A DNA stretch of 64,000 nucleotides. It comes from Reticulitermes speratus (lineage: Eukaryota > Arthropoda > Insecta > Blattodea > Rhinotermitidae). The DNA lies in the NCBI GenBank assembly GCA_021186555.1, contig JAJKFL010000042.1, forward strand, positions 14,703,521-14,767,520, given 5' to 3'. Below, in pieces: positions 1-10,596 of the stretch; the first letter of the stretch is position 1, and every line of letters starts with the position of its first letter. A program made the translations under genes and the position numbers. The notes under the pieces were generated by a model, which made no database searches, was not told the DNA's origin, and saw only the letters and a list, made by a program, of their open reading frames with translations.

Positions 1-125
1 GGGGAAAAACCTGTCCCAGTGTCACTTTGTCCTTCACAAATCCCACATGGACAGACCCGGGATCGAAACCGGGCCTCCGAGGTGAGAGGCCGGCGACTAA
101 CCGCCTGAGCCATGGCACGGCCACA
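1..125 (-). mobile_element. SINE-A, cut by window edge
   Basis: A tRNA-derived short retrotransposon on the minus strand. Reverse-complemented, it has an A-box-like TGGCTCAGGCGG and a B-box-like GTTTCGATCCC, followed by the family body that reads toward CACTGGGACAGG. The 3' domain lies beyond base 1. Better copies lie at 20216 and 45560. Confidence 0.85.
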
Positions 126-303
126 ACTATCTATCTAACTAACTAATAACTAACTGACTAATAACTAACTGACAGACGGACTGACTAACTAAACAAGTAA
201 CTAATTAACTAAATAAATTACTAATTATCTAACAAACGAACTAACCAACTAACTAAAGAAATTACTAACCAACTAACCAACTAAATAAAGAAATGACTAA
301 CTA
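126..303. repeat. Degenerate (AACT)n microsatellite
   Basis: A 178-bp run of imperfect AACT, AATT and AACC tetranucleotides. It abuts the 3' end of the minus-strand LINE-3 fragment that follows. LINE-3 copies normally end in GGAGTTAGTTAGTTA, so this is best read as the expanded 3' tail of that copy. Confidence 0.8.
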
Positions 304-445
304 ATCCCATATAGAAGAGTCTTCCTTAGAAACATTTTCTTAACTAGTCAATAAATTTTTCACGTACGTAGTATTAGAGAACACGAAGGTTCATTACCTT
401 GTCCACAAGAGCCCGCCACTTGTCTCTGTCCTAAGCCAGCTCAGT
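304..445 (-). mobile_element. LINE-3 3'-end fragment
   Basis: Reverse-complemented, it keeps the family landmarks in order: GGACAGGTGGCGGGCTC-like, GGTAATGAACCTTCG, a TTGACTAGT-like segment, then the AGTT-rich tail. It is 5' truncated and diverged, with no usable frame. Confidence 0.7.
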
Positions 446-887
446 CCTCTCAGCGTCCCCTCCCTATCACCCATGCTCTGTACAGGTAAATAGTTTTACA
501 TAACGAAATGCTAAAGTGTGAGTACAGGTGTTTATAAAAATGATTGGTCAGCTGAAAAAACTCTTCTGACTTTTTACACTGTTAAGTAGGCCTATATATT
601 GTTACTCTTTTTTATAATTTAGAGGCTTCTTCGTGTTTAAATATATTTACAGTTTATTCCGTATATCGTGTATGATCCAACACACACACACACACACAAT
701 GTCTGACAAGACTTGACTTAAACATATTCATAACAACCCCAAAACAATAACTTATTTACGATGGCAAACATACGTATATTTGGCCTGTCAAAGTATCTAT
801 AGTAAAGTTACTTCGGATCAGATTACAGTCCAATCATATGTCTGCTCAATTCGTGAAGTTGAAATAGTGTCGTTAAAGAAAGTTCTG
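446..887. other. No gene seen; (CA)n at 680-698
   Basis: AT-rich DNA with a short CA dinucleotide tract. I see no coding signal, RNA gene or recognised repeat in the rest. Confidence 0.6.
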
Positions 888-1130
888 TTAACCTTTTAAT
901 CACCAAGAATAACCTGAGTTGTTTCTGAAGAACAAAAGTGACCCCATTTCTATTTAAAGATTCATTTTGTACCGCGCAGTAAACACACTGCGTCTGGGTT
1001 GTAAAACGAATCAGTTTAGGCTGTAGGGGAAATAATCAAACACATAAATTCACTGTGTGAGCAGAACGTAGGATGTTTGAGTGTTAAACCTTGTGGTATA
1101 TAAAGTAAAGGCAGGGCTTTAAAATTTTAA
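888..1130 (+). mobile_element. Mite-P copy 1 (TTAA-bounded MITE)
   Basis: A 243-bp non-coding repeat with TTAA at both ends. It opens TTAACCTTTTAATCACCAAG and closes GGCTTTAAAATTTTAA. The interior has the family landmarks TACCGCGCAGT, GGGAAATAATC, AAATTCACTGTG and GAACGTAGGAT. The terminal inversion (TTAACCYTTTAAAG) and TTAA boundary are the signature of piggyBac-type transposons. No transposase is present, so this would be a non-autonomous derivative. Confidence 0.7.
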
Positions 1131-1356
1131 TGTAGATGGATACGGTACTAAACTGAAGAGTATGAACACACTTATATTCCTTGAACCGTTAGAACACAGT
1201 GGTTACTATATAAACCAGATTCTTAACATTAAGAAGATATACATTTTTCCATCACTGTACATTTAAAGTATTCGTATGATTCTCACAAAACGCATATATT
1301 ATTTTACTAAACAACATTAATAAATTAATTTTATTTTTGCGGTATGTACTGAAATC
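1131..1356. other. No feature seen
   Basis: AT-rich sequence between a MITE and a LINE fragment, with no recognisable content. Confidence 0.5.
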
Positions 1357-1550
1357 GTGATTGAAGGAAAGTTAGAGGGAAGGACAGAAATGACGGGAAG
1401 AGGAGAAAGATGGCGTAAGCAGCTACTGGATGAGCTTACGGAAAAGAGAAAATATTGGATATTGAAAGAGGAAGCACTAGATCGCACCCTGTGGAGAACT
1501 CGATTTGGAAGAGACTAAGACAGGCTACAGAATGAATGAATGAATGTAAT
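1357..1550 (+). pseudogene. LINE-1 3'-end fragment (RT C-terminus)
   Basis: A strongly 5'-truncated non-LTR retrotransposon. The plus strand encodes the last part of the ORF, including VIEGKLEGR, EMTGRG, RKQLLDELTEKRKYW and EEALDRTLWRTRFGRD, closely matching the C-terminus of the longer copy at 55236-56531. The stop follows RFGRD, earlier than in that copy. The 3' end runs into a short (GAAT)n tail. A TGAAAT hexamer on both sides may be a short TSD. It is a dead insertion with no promoter or RT domain. Confidence 0.85.
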
Positions 1551-2212
1551 GAAATGTCGTTGCTATTATTTTAGAGCATTGTTAGTATGATTATACAGCT
1601 TGATTTTGTAAATAATATGTATATGAATATTATGCTTTAAATGCGTACGGTAGTGTATCATTCTTCAAGTGCTCGTGAGACGGTTTCCAATGTGTGAGGT
1701 AAAGTGGCAAGCAGGTCACTGTATGTGTTAGACAGCCGACCTGTTGCTCTGTTTCCCGGGGCACTAATGAGTGTGTCAGTGCAGGAACACTACTACGTAC
1801 AAGCACTGTTCCTTACAATGCCACTTCACAGCCACTGTGTGGACACGCTCCAGCCGTAGACTAGCTAATGAAAACGGCCACTCGGAATATTGAGGGCAGA
1901 TAAATGTGCTCAATATATACGAGCATACGAGATAAATGTAACAGAAGTAAATAATAAAACCGGGAGAACAATCACACAACATTGTTTAAAGTAAAATATA
2001 AAAGCTAAATTGATAATGGATGCCCGCCGAAAGATTAAATTTCCTCATTCTAATATCGCGCAATTGAATCAGAAATCATACGGTGAGCTTCTAAGATGGG
2101 GCATCCACAATAACAGTGCTATAGTTAATCTTGTTTGTATCGAGACTGACAGCTCTATGCAACAGCATATCACTTCTAACAGGCCTAAATTTTAATTAAA
2201 ATTAGTAGTAAT
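1551..2212. other. No gene seen
   Basis: Several short open frames occur on both strands, including one of 61 codons near 2010, but none has a recognisable motif, repeat or splice structure. Confidence 0.5.
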
Positions 2213-2360
2213 TTGCTCAGAATGGGGACAGGTGGCGGGCTCTTGTGAGTGCGGTGATGAACATTCGGGTTCCATAAAGGCGCGGCGGAGTTTCTTGACT
2301 AGCTGACGGACTGTTAGATCTCAGGAACGACATTGCTCCTTGGAGTTAGTTACTGTGGTA
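2213..2360 (+). mobile_element. LINE-3 3'-end fragment
   Basis: Begins GCTCAGAATGGGGACAGGTG and continues through GGGCTCTTGTGAGTGCGG, TGAACATTCGGGTTCC and TTTCTTGACTAGCTGACGG to GGAGTTAGTTACTG. This is the last 145 bp or so of LINE-3, whose longer copy at 36265 still encodes part of the ORF2 C-terminus. A Fold-K hairpin begins 14 bases downstream. Confidence 0.8.
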
Positions 2361-2373
2361 ACATGGGTGATTT

Positions 2374-2571
2374 CAGGCTTCCGCCGTGGCGTAAATAAGA
2401 TCTTCGCTCGTGTGGGATGTTACGCAGCGTAGATTGGTAGTTACGGACGTTTCGGGACGACCCATCGGTCCAATCTTCAAGGGGATAGTATCGACAGTTT
2501 GTCCCGAAAAGCCGGTAACTACCAATCTGTGCTGTGTAACATCCCAGAAGAGCGACGATCTAATGGTAGTA
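2374..2571. mobile_element. Fold-K copy 1 (foldback MITE)
   Basis: A long imperfect hairpin. The left arm (about 2399-2470) includes AGATCTTCGCTC, GGGATGTTACGCAGC and GATTGGTAGTTAC. The right arm (about 2500-2571) carries the reverse complements GTAACTACCAATC, GTAACATCCCAGAAGAGCG and GATCT. A second copy lies at 10597-10807. No coding capacity, so it is probably a non-autonomous DNA element. Confidence 0.75.
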
Positions 2572-2630
2572 ATTTGACTAGATGAGCTATTTTATAACAA
2601 GAGAGGAAATGTACGTATGTCCAAATATTG

Positions 2631-2702
2631 AGGCATACATACATACATACATATATACATACATACATATATACATGCATACATACATGCATACATACAT
2701 AT

Positions 2703-2733
<31 letters not shown>

Positions 2734-2758
2734 CATAAATACATGCATACATACATAT

Positions 2759-2789
<31 letters not shown>

Positions 2790-2791
2790 CA
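2631..2791. repeat. (CATA)n microsatellite
   Basis: About 160 bp of near-continuous CATA/TATA tetranucleotide. The Tyr/Met/Cys-rich open frames here are artefacts of the repeat. Confidence 0.95.
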
Positions 2792-4240
2792 TTCCATGGA
2801 TCCATAATTTTGTCACAAGACAAGAGGATGTGAAATAAGTCATAACATACAAAATCATACAAAAATTTACATAGCAAAATGATTTAAACATTCTATGTGC
2901 AGTCTTAGACGTCAGTATTATAGGTTAACAGTACTCATAAGAAAGAGTAAAAGGAGTGTGCATTTAATGCTTTGGGATCTTTGCTTCCTGGAATCTTTTC
3001 ATATGGTCATAACATTTAAGGCTCTGTGGTCACAAATTTGTATTGTTAACAGTAATGCACATAGTGCACATTAGTGTTAGTATCAGCAGAGAACATTCTT
3101 ATAGTTCTTTTGCTGAACTCATTGTTTATACGTCTACGTAGATTTTGTGAAATTTATCTTTCATACACAACCTTAAATTTTCACCGTGATGAAATGACTT
3201 GAAAACAGTATTTGGTACACAATTTGTAACATGTATGTACACTATAGGCCTTACACATAGCACATTTACGGACATGCACTTTTTATCTCTACTAGGTGCT
3301 GCAAACAATCTGTGGGTTTACCTTTCACCATGTCAACATTCAGTAGTACATCGAGGTTAAGCGGACCGCCATTTTAAAACTTCATTTTCCTGTATAAACG
3401 TTATATTCGTGGAAAGTACCTGTCCAGTGAATGGGAAGTATGACATAAATAATAAAGTATGCAATTATAGTCTGGAATACCCTTAAAATTAAACTACGAG
3501 TATTTTAAACTCGCAGCCAATATAGGAGCACCCAAATTATATCCTCAGTAAATTATTTACTGCAGATCGAAGCTGACGGACGTTATGTAACAAGTAGCTA
3601 ACTGTGGAATGTCCAGTCTTGTTAACACGCATAGCATTTCTACAGAATCGGAACTTTCGACCTTGATACCACAGAGCGCCCACACGTATTGATGATCCTC
3701 ATTCCACGTGTACACAAAATTAGAAAGTCAGATACAGTTCAAGTTTGAAGGTTACTTAACCATGGTATATGACGTCATATAACGGAAGTGCATAATATAA
3801 AGCAAAGTGCTTAACTTTGCAATTAAGAACTATTCGCTAAAAGCCACATCGGACAAAAAGATGTCATGAATACAAAATGTGTGTGTGTGTGTTTGCAAGA
3901 CTTCGCCCAGATGATAATGAGGCGCAAGATTGTATTCGACTTCTATCATTTCATTGAAATACATGTACAAGAACCCACCATATGACACAAAATTCTTAAA
4001 TATCTTTTAATAAATCTCCCAAATGTGGACAAGTGGCAACATCGCATTTGGACTATCAAAACGTCACCGTGATGATTTGTATTGGCCAAATTAATACCTG
4101 TACTGAGTTGGTTCGCTTTTATGTAGCACTTGAAGTGTACAGCGATGCTGAACTTATTATGATTCTTCTCGTTGCTTTTCATGTGCAAAGTTACTAGTAA
4201 ACAGCCGTAAATCAAAACTCTTTGTTGTTAAAAAAAAGAA
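2792..4240. other. No gene seen; (GT)n near 3880
   Basis: About 1.4 kb of AT-rich DNA. A short GT tract lies near 3880-3892. Open frames are short and lack recognisable domains. Confidence 0.5.
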
Positions 4241-4242
4241 TC

Positions 4243-4292
4243 ACAGCTACATGTTTCGGCTCACACGAAGCCATCTTCAGGCTGTACATAAT
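4243..4292 (-). repeat. CTGAAGATGG...CGAAAC dispersed motif
   Basis: Reverse-complemented it reads GCCTGAAGATGGCTTCGTG then GAGCCGAAACATG. The same signature recurs in both orientations across the window (10243, 22552, 23388, 25085, 34102, 39293, 45312, 46188). It is the conserved core of one or more foldback-type repeat families of uncertain class. Confidence 0.55.
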
Positions 4293-5224
4293 TGTGTATA
4301 GAGACAATAAACTATGCTTTTAATAGACTGTCAAAATTGAGTTACCAATTTTATGTCGCATATACTGTGTTCATATGTTATGTTTTGACTCCTATTAAAC
4401 TGACTTTTTTTAGAAAATAGCACTTAATTTCGATGCCGTATCAAGCATCTTGAATATTCTACTACAATTAGTTGTATTCCTAGATAAATTAAGGGGTGTA
4501 AAATTTCTATGCAGATTTTTCTTAAGCATTTTACAAACGAAGATTTATAATACATTCTTATTTTTTAACAAAGTCCGCTGTAATACTGATAAAAACATAT
4601 ATGAGCATACTATGTATGTTGTGAAATTGTGACCTTAATTTTGACAATGTATTACAGCAAATATTTTATGCGTTTTAAACCTGAAGATTGCTTGATACTT
4701 GGCATGATGATAAAACGAATGAACTTAAAATTTCATTGAAAATTTAATAGGCTTGACATTTATGGTCTACTAACGGTATCATTATACACGTCGTGGCTGT
4801 CTACCCTAAATACCTATGAACCAACGGATGAATTTTTATCAGTTTGACATAAATTTATTTTTTCTATAAGTCACAACAAATCTGATCTCTTCAATTTGAC
4901 GCCGCTAATAATTCTCAGTTATGATAGTGTTTTATGCGGCAAGTTATTAAAAATTGTATAATTTTCTTTAGGGTCATATTTTTGTAGATCGTGATATAAC
5001 CAAGTGGGGTGTACGGAATTTGTACGTAGCTCTCAGTTTCGCGGGGTAATTAATGGCGTATAACAGGCACGTCACTTTTATGTATGTACACGAAAGCAAA
5101 CGTGCATAGCAATCAAGTGTCAGACAATTTACACGTTACAAATATGACGACGTGTGCGTTTTTGAGATCTTATCTTGAAATTGTAATGTATTTGGAAAAT
5201 GTACAAGCCAAAAATGGAGAAGGT
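4293..5224. other. No gene seen
   Basis: AT-rich, no recognisable gene or repeat. Confidence 0.5.
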
Positions 5225-5530
5225 GGGATATAATAGTCGGTATGGATACTAGGCTACGGGCTGGGCGCTCCGGGGTTCGAATCACGACAGAGGTGAGAGT
5301 TTTTTTTTTTTCCACCAAGTTCTCCAGACTGCCCCTGAGGTCCACCTAGCTTACTCTTCAGTGGGTACCGGGATTCTGTCCCGGAAGCAAAGCGGCTGGG
5401 GCGTGATGTTTGCTACTCCCCTCCATCTAGCTCAGGGGTTAAGAATGAGTGGAGTTGTACCTCTACTCCGCCTATGCGCATTCATGGCATTGAGAGGAAC
5501 AAAGTTACCTTTCTTTGCTAGTGGAAATTA
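5225..5530 (+). mobile_element. SINE-G copy 1
   Basis: A tRNA-like head (GTCGGTATGGATACTAGGC; B box GGGGTTCGAATCACG) is followed by a body containing GTGGGTACCGGGATTCTG, CCCGGAAGCAAAGCGGC, GGGGTTAAGAATGAG and a 3' end AGTTACCTTTCTTTGC. A second, better-conserved body lies at 39440-39725, which establishes this as a dispersed family. Confidence 0.7.
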
Positions 5531-6431
5531 CGCACAGAAATGGATCACTCAGTAGCATAATTATTGATTTATTATGTAGGCTGATCTTATCTTTTGAAGA
5601 ACCCATTTAAATTCGAGTAAATGTATTAACCTTTTCCCAGAACGTTTTGTTAAGGTTAGCAAGTCCTGTGGTGACTTTTGCTGTTGGGTCGATGGTCCGC
5701 AGTGTCTAAATGCTAGGATATCTCAAAATCTGCTATTGTAGTTTATACCCTTTGTTGAATGCTTCTTAAATTTCTGGAAGCTTTGCAGTGTACGATCAAG
5801 TCTCCTGATTCCTCCTGTGCAATAACAAAATACACGGACACTGCATATCTCTCAACCCTCCGAAATTTCAGTGTTCTGGACCATGCACTTGTGATTTGCT
5901 TTGTGCTCTTACACATTCCTTGGCACTCTGACCAGCTGAGTCATTGGATCAATTATTGAAAAAATGCTAGTCAGAGGGATTTCCCATCGTTTCCTTAGAG
6001 ACTCAAGTGTTGTTGGTGGATACGGTGTGGACTACGCCAGGGGATGATGGAGATCTTGTAGCCCTCGCGTTATTATTACGTTTGTTCCAGAAGTAAGTGT
6101 ATCGAGCAACCGTTCCTGTGTGTTGACCCGTGACCCCTTGTTTACCTGTAGAAGACCAGAAAACAAACAGCCCGATCCTGTGTTTACAATATAGCTTTAC
6201 GCTGCGACGACTGGACCAAGTACGAATGCACATAGGAGCGCCATAATGTTGCCTTACTGCAGCAGAGGCTTACTGCATTAACTTGTTCCTGTGCGATTAC
6301 TTGTTATTGTGCCTAATAGCACGGCCACGGGAAATTTAAAAAGAAATAGGCTTTATACATTCAACTAGTTCATATTTCACAGTGTACATCAGATACGATG
6401 TCGCAAATAAAGACCAAGCACAAGCACATAT
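5531..6431. other. No gene seen
   Basis: No motif, repeat or exon-like structure recognised. Open frames are at most about 76 codons. Confidence 0.5.
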
Positions 6432-6717
6432 GTGTGGCTGTTATTTTTTCTCTATGGCGCAAGAGCCTCTAGTGGGCCAGGGCCTCCTCATTATTAAGGC
6501 TTCACGATCACACTCAGACATACCACATTTGGTAGGTAGGACTCCTCGGCACGAGTGATCAACCCGACGCAGAGAACTGTACCTGACAAAACACAACACT
6601 CACAAGAGACAGATACCCGTGCCCCCGGCGGGATTCGAACCGACAGCCCCAGCAAGCGAGTGGCCGCAGACCCACACCTTAGACCGCGCGGCCACTGGAA
6701 TCGACGTGTGGGTGTTA
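6432..6717 (-). mobile_element. SINE-B with TSDs
   Basis: The minus-strand SINE occupies 6444-6705 with its head at the high-coordinate end: GGCCGCGCGGTCTAAGG-like A box and GGTTCGAATCCC-like B box, reverse-complemented. The tail reads toward poly(A). It is flanked by GTGTGGCTGTTA (6432-6443) and GTGTGGGTGTTA (6706-6717), an 11/12 TSD typical of LINE-driven insertion. Confidence 0.9.
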
Positions 6718-8024
6718 ATAGTTTCCTCCTGTCGCTTCTTGCGAAGCATAGGGCCTCCTTTCAGAGGTTTCTTGGTCTGGAGGTGTGCATTCTGTAGTGA
6801 GTGACCAGTCCACTGACTGCACAAATTCTACTCATCTTGATATGACTGCCAGAGACATCTAGCAGTCAATCAGGAGACTTGGGTGAGAAATGGCCGCTGA
6901 ATTTTGCTTACGAAACATGTGGATGTTAATAGTATCTCATTTTTTGGCGCGTCTGCATAGTCGCGAAAAACACCATTAGCTTCATCATATCAGTCCTTCT
7001 GTCCTTCCGTCTGCCTGCATGTCCGCATGTATCAGGGCGGCTTCCACTGTATTGATTTCCATGAAACTTGATATTGGCGACTTTTATGAAAATCCGTTAA
7101 GAGAAACCAAATTTGGTTAAGATCGGGAAAACAAATCGGGTAATTTACATGAAGAAATAAGTACGTTTTTTTGTTCCCGGCAATATTAAGTTGCAATGAA
7201 AGCGTACTTTTCGAGTGAAATGGTACCAGGCTATTAGGATACCTGAGGAGGTATGAATATTATGACAACGCGCCACAATGTTACGTGATTCCTGCACTGC
7301 CTTGTTATTACTATTCCGACGTGTTGGGTACCGACCTTCAGTTATCTCCACAATTACAGACCTCTGATGCCCACGCAGCCTCCTATCCATTGGATGCCGG
7401 GGTGGCCGGAGCGCGAGGCTTGGGTCTCACCCTTATCTGCCGTACCGAACACTTAAAAAATCGGATTAAAAATGTAGAAATTACAAGTTAAATTTTATTC
7501 ACCCTCTTCCGTAAAAAATGGTCTTCACTGTGCCGATTTGCATAAAACTTAGAATTATTGAACGGCATGACTTGCAGACCTCATGTAACGTACTTCACCC
7601 ACATGGGTCAAGAAAAATGTAAAATACGGGTTCAAATTTATTTACGCGTTTAAGTAATTTATGACTGTGACTGAGGCGATTTTAACGGAACTCAAGCCTT
7701 CTAGACAACTTTTTGTAAATAAATTCTATACCGAATTTTATGAATATCCGCAAAAGTTTGCTCTCTGATATCGTGTCACAGACATAGAGGTGGAGGTGAT
7801 CTCCACATAAGTTGTTCTTTTTTACTTCGTAAAGAACGCCTAACAGCGAAAGCTTTTTATTTCCATAAGAGTGATTAACGTACTTCTGACTTCCTCTAAG
7901 GTCCTGAAACCCGCAGACATCCTCAGGAACGATATAATTATGCGGAACGTCATGTTTAATATATTGTATTGTACTTAATGTTGTCTACAGTTAACAGAAG
8001 TAATTTTATGTATGTAGAGTTGGG
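6718..8024. other. No gene seen; possible old repeat 6940-7790
   Basis: The segment 6940-7790 holds phrases such as ATTTCCATGAAACTTGATATT and TTTGCATAAAACTTAGAATT that resemble diverged internal repeats of an insect transposon, but I cannot assign a family. Confidence 0.35.
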
Positions 8025-8337
8025 CTAGTTGGAGATGTTGGTTGAGGCTCTGCGCAACAAGCCGGAAGGTCGCGGTTCAAATCCTTTTGGGGTTATTAGG
8101 ATTTTTCATTAATCCTTTCATTAATCCTTCCAGCAGCGCTATGGCCCTGGGGTCGACTCAGCCTCTAACAGAAATGAGTACAGCGATGTCTCCTGGGGGT
8201 AATGGCGGCCGGTGCATAGGGCTGACTGCCTTGCGACCTTCATGTGCCTATTGTCTAGAAATTCTGGGAGCTTCAACATCTTGGAGCCCTCAGGGCCTGT
8301 CCAGGCCTGTAGTGGGATAGCTTTACCTAGTTGGAGA
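8025..8337 (+). mobile_element. SINE-E, full length, with TSDs
   Basis: SINE body 8036-8326 with a tRNA-like head (GGTTGAGGCTCTGCGCAAC, B box GCGGTTCAAATCC), the family segment GGGGTCGACTCAGCCTCTAA, CAGAAATGAGTAC, and the fixed 3' end GTGGGATAGCTTTACC. It is flanked by an exact 11-bp TSD, CTAGTTGGAGA, at 8025-8035 and 8327-8337. The lack of poly(A) means tail recognition must use the specific 3' end. Confidence 0.9.
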
Positions 8338-9200
8338 GGTACTTCCAGGGTTATCTGTCGGTGTTTCCTTTGTCGCCTTGCCTGTTCGAATGTTGGAAAC
8401 AGCATAACCAAATCTAGGGCAGTGTTAATCGTCTGGGAAGATTATAACTGTACCGTTTGCTCCGTTTATTCGTAATGTACTTTTGAGAATATAAAACCAT
8501 ATTTTTGTTAAGAGCTTCATAACTTCCATATTATTTTTGGAAAGTGTCTGTAAATTCAGAAATGCTTTTCGAAATTCATAACTTTGCTTTTATTTTCGCA
8601 ATACGATGCCACGGAGGCACCAAAGACGGCACGACGTCCCTTAAAATTGAATGTCTGAAAAGGCGGAAAGGACGTGACATGTTGTCCAAGGAGAACAGGC
8701 GTTTTCAGTAGTAACCTCCAAGAACCACACACAAAATTTTCGCGGACCAAAAGTGGTGCGTGGACCATAGATTGGGAAACCGTGACATAATTAATGCCCT
8801 CGTTGGGGTTCGTTTACTTCAATAAATTTGATTCGTTATTCGATAAAATGCACACGCAATATCGCATGTCTCTTCTGCCAGTGTACCTGAGCAACAAACA
8901 CATTGTTACGACTCGGTTTGTGAATTAAAATAACTGTTCGAAAAGGGTCTAGTGGGTGCGATTTTCCTAAAAGAACACATATAGTTTATCGTGCTGTGTG
9001 TTAGAGTTGCTGTTAGTCGCAGAATCACAATGTCAAATGCGCATCTTGTCTTCTAATAAAATCCATGGCAAAGGATATAATGGGATTGCGTTGTAGAAAA
9101 GTTAAAATAATGGAGTTACGGGCGGCTCATCTGTCACGACGGTAAAGACGAATCGCTCATTGACAGTGTTCAGATTTCATCGTAGAACATAATTCTTTCT
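8338..9200. other. No gene seen
   Basis: No recognisable gene or repeat. Confidence 0.5.
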
Positions 9201-9594
9201 AGGAGCCTATCATTATTATTATTATCATCATCACCACCACCACCATCATCATCATCGTCATCATGTAGTCTGTTTTACGTCAGATCCATAGTCCCTTCCA
9301 AAGTTAGTTCTCCAGAGATTTCGACCTAGTTCTTCCACTTTCAATTTCCAGAATCTTCTCGTTTCCTTAGGCCATCCAGTAGCTGCTTACTTTTCCTTCC
9401 TCGTGTTCCCGTCCCTTCTATCTTTCCTTCAATAACGTGTTTTAGAAGGCAGTTTCCACGCAAGATGTGACCAATCCAGTTAGCTTTCCGTCTCTTGCTT
9501 TTCCTCCTTGACTCAACTGTAATACGTCTTCATTTTTTACATGATCGAGCCAACTGACCTTCTTCATCCTTCTTCAGAACCACAAGGAGCCTAT
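9201..9594 (-). pseudogene. LINE-1 3'-end fragment with TSDs
   Basis: Minus-strand LINE-1 fragment (9211-9584) covering the last 100 or so codons of the ORF, with frameshifts. Reverse-complemented it retains segments equivalent to KANWIGHILR, HVIEGK and NLWRT. Its 3' tail (9211-9265 on the plus strand) is a trinucleotide AAT/GAT/GGT run. The insertion is bounded by an exact 10-bp TSD, AGGAGCCTAT, at 9201-9210 and 9585-9594. Confidence 0.9.
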
Positions 9595-9904
9595 GTATTT
9601 ATTTATGTATCTATATATACATATGCATATATCCGTTGTTATTACAGAAATATAAGAAACTAACAGCCGTCAGTGATGAAATAAATGCATATGGGTCGAT
9701 TGTTAGGAACGGAAGAAATCACAAAGAAGCAGCGATGTAAACACTGCGCATGTGCACAGAGATTTGTTTAAAAAGCAGACACTATGTGCCAAGGTGACAT
9801 AAGTAATTTTAAAATAGCTAGTTACTCTGCTCATACATTAATATAAAATACATGGATTGACACAAAATGTTGCATTTATCGGAAGGAAAGAGTGTGAGGG
9901 TGTG
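9595..9904. other. No feature seen
   Basis: AT-rich spacer between two retrotransposon fragments. Confidence 0.5.
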
Positions 9905-10065
9905 AAATACATTGGTTTGACTCGGGACAGGGACAGGTGGCAGGCTTTATTGAAAACGGTAATGAAACTTCGGGTTCCACATAAGACAGAGAATTTCTTG
10001 ACTAACTGAGAAACTATTAGCTTCACAAGAAGGACTCCGCCTCATGAAGTTGGTTAGTTAATTAT
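9905..10065 (+). mobile_element. LINE-3 3'-end fragment
   Basis: Contains GGGACAGGTGGCAGGC, TGAAACTTCGGGTTCC, GAATTTCTTGACTAACTGAG and a GGTTAGTTAATT tail. It is diverged and non-coding. Confidence 0.75.
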
Positions 10066-10194
10066 TTAGAAAAAAATAATATTTGCATATAAAATTGCCA
10101 CTTTAAATCTAATAAAACTTTTTCTGCTGTTAACATCAGATGTAGTAATGAAGGTGGAAATATGTGATATGATTTTTCACTGCATTGTTGGTGA

Positions 10195-10290
10195 ACTGCA
10201 TGGTGTTCTGCTGCGTCCGTCTTCAGGGTAGTCGAATTCGACAACCCTGAAGATGGAGGCAGCGAAATATTTCCGAAATGTCGTTAATAT
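10195..10290. repeat. Foldback element with near-perfect palindrome
   Basis: The centre (10219-10254) is an almost perfect palindrome around TAGTCGAATTCGACAA with flanking CTTCAGGG and CCCTGAAG. Pairing extends to about 10209-10264 (CTGCTGCGTCC against GGAGGCAGCG). It continues into TTTCCGAAATGTCG, the CGAAAC-type core seen elsewhere. Confidence 0.75.
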
Positions 10291-10471
10291 GCTGCCAACC
10301 AACAAGTCATGTCACAGATGACTGTAATCTGGAATACGAAAATAGTTTTGCCCCGAACTTGAAGTGCGTAGCCTACATAACAGATGTTGACATTGTAATG
10401 CCATAGTGCTTAGCACTGCCACGAGATTACTAGTCTTTTTCGCAGTTTGTTACGCTTAAGGAAACATAAGA

Positions 10472-10490
10472 TATATATATATATATATAT
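10472..10490. repeat. (TA)n microsatellite
   Basis: A run of nine or so AT dinucleotides followed by TGTGTGCGTGCG. Confidence 0.9.
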
Positions 10491-10596
10491 CTGTGTGCGT
10501 GCGTATGTTGAGTATAGTGTGTGATTGCTATTTATGTGTAACTTACTGTACGTGAACTCTTGCACCTCGCAAACAAAACAGTGATATGCTTCACTG

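Noticed and set aside
2213-2360. LINE-3 ends first taken as an independent SINE
   Set aside because: The longer copy at 36265 shows the same 3' end attached to a LINE ORF2 C-terminus.
2519-2891. Tyr/Met/Cys and His/Thr/Tyr-rich frames
   Set aside because: Translations of a CATA microsatellite.
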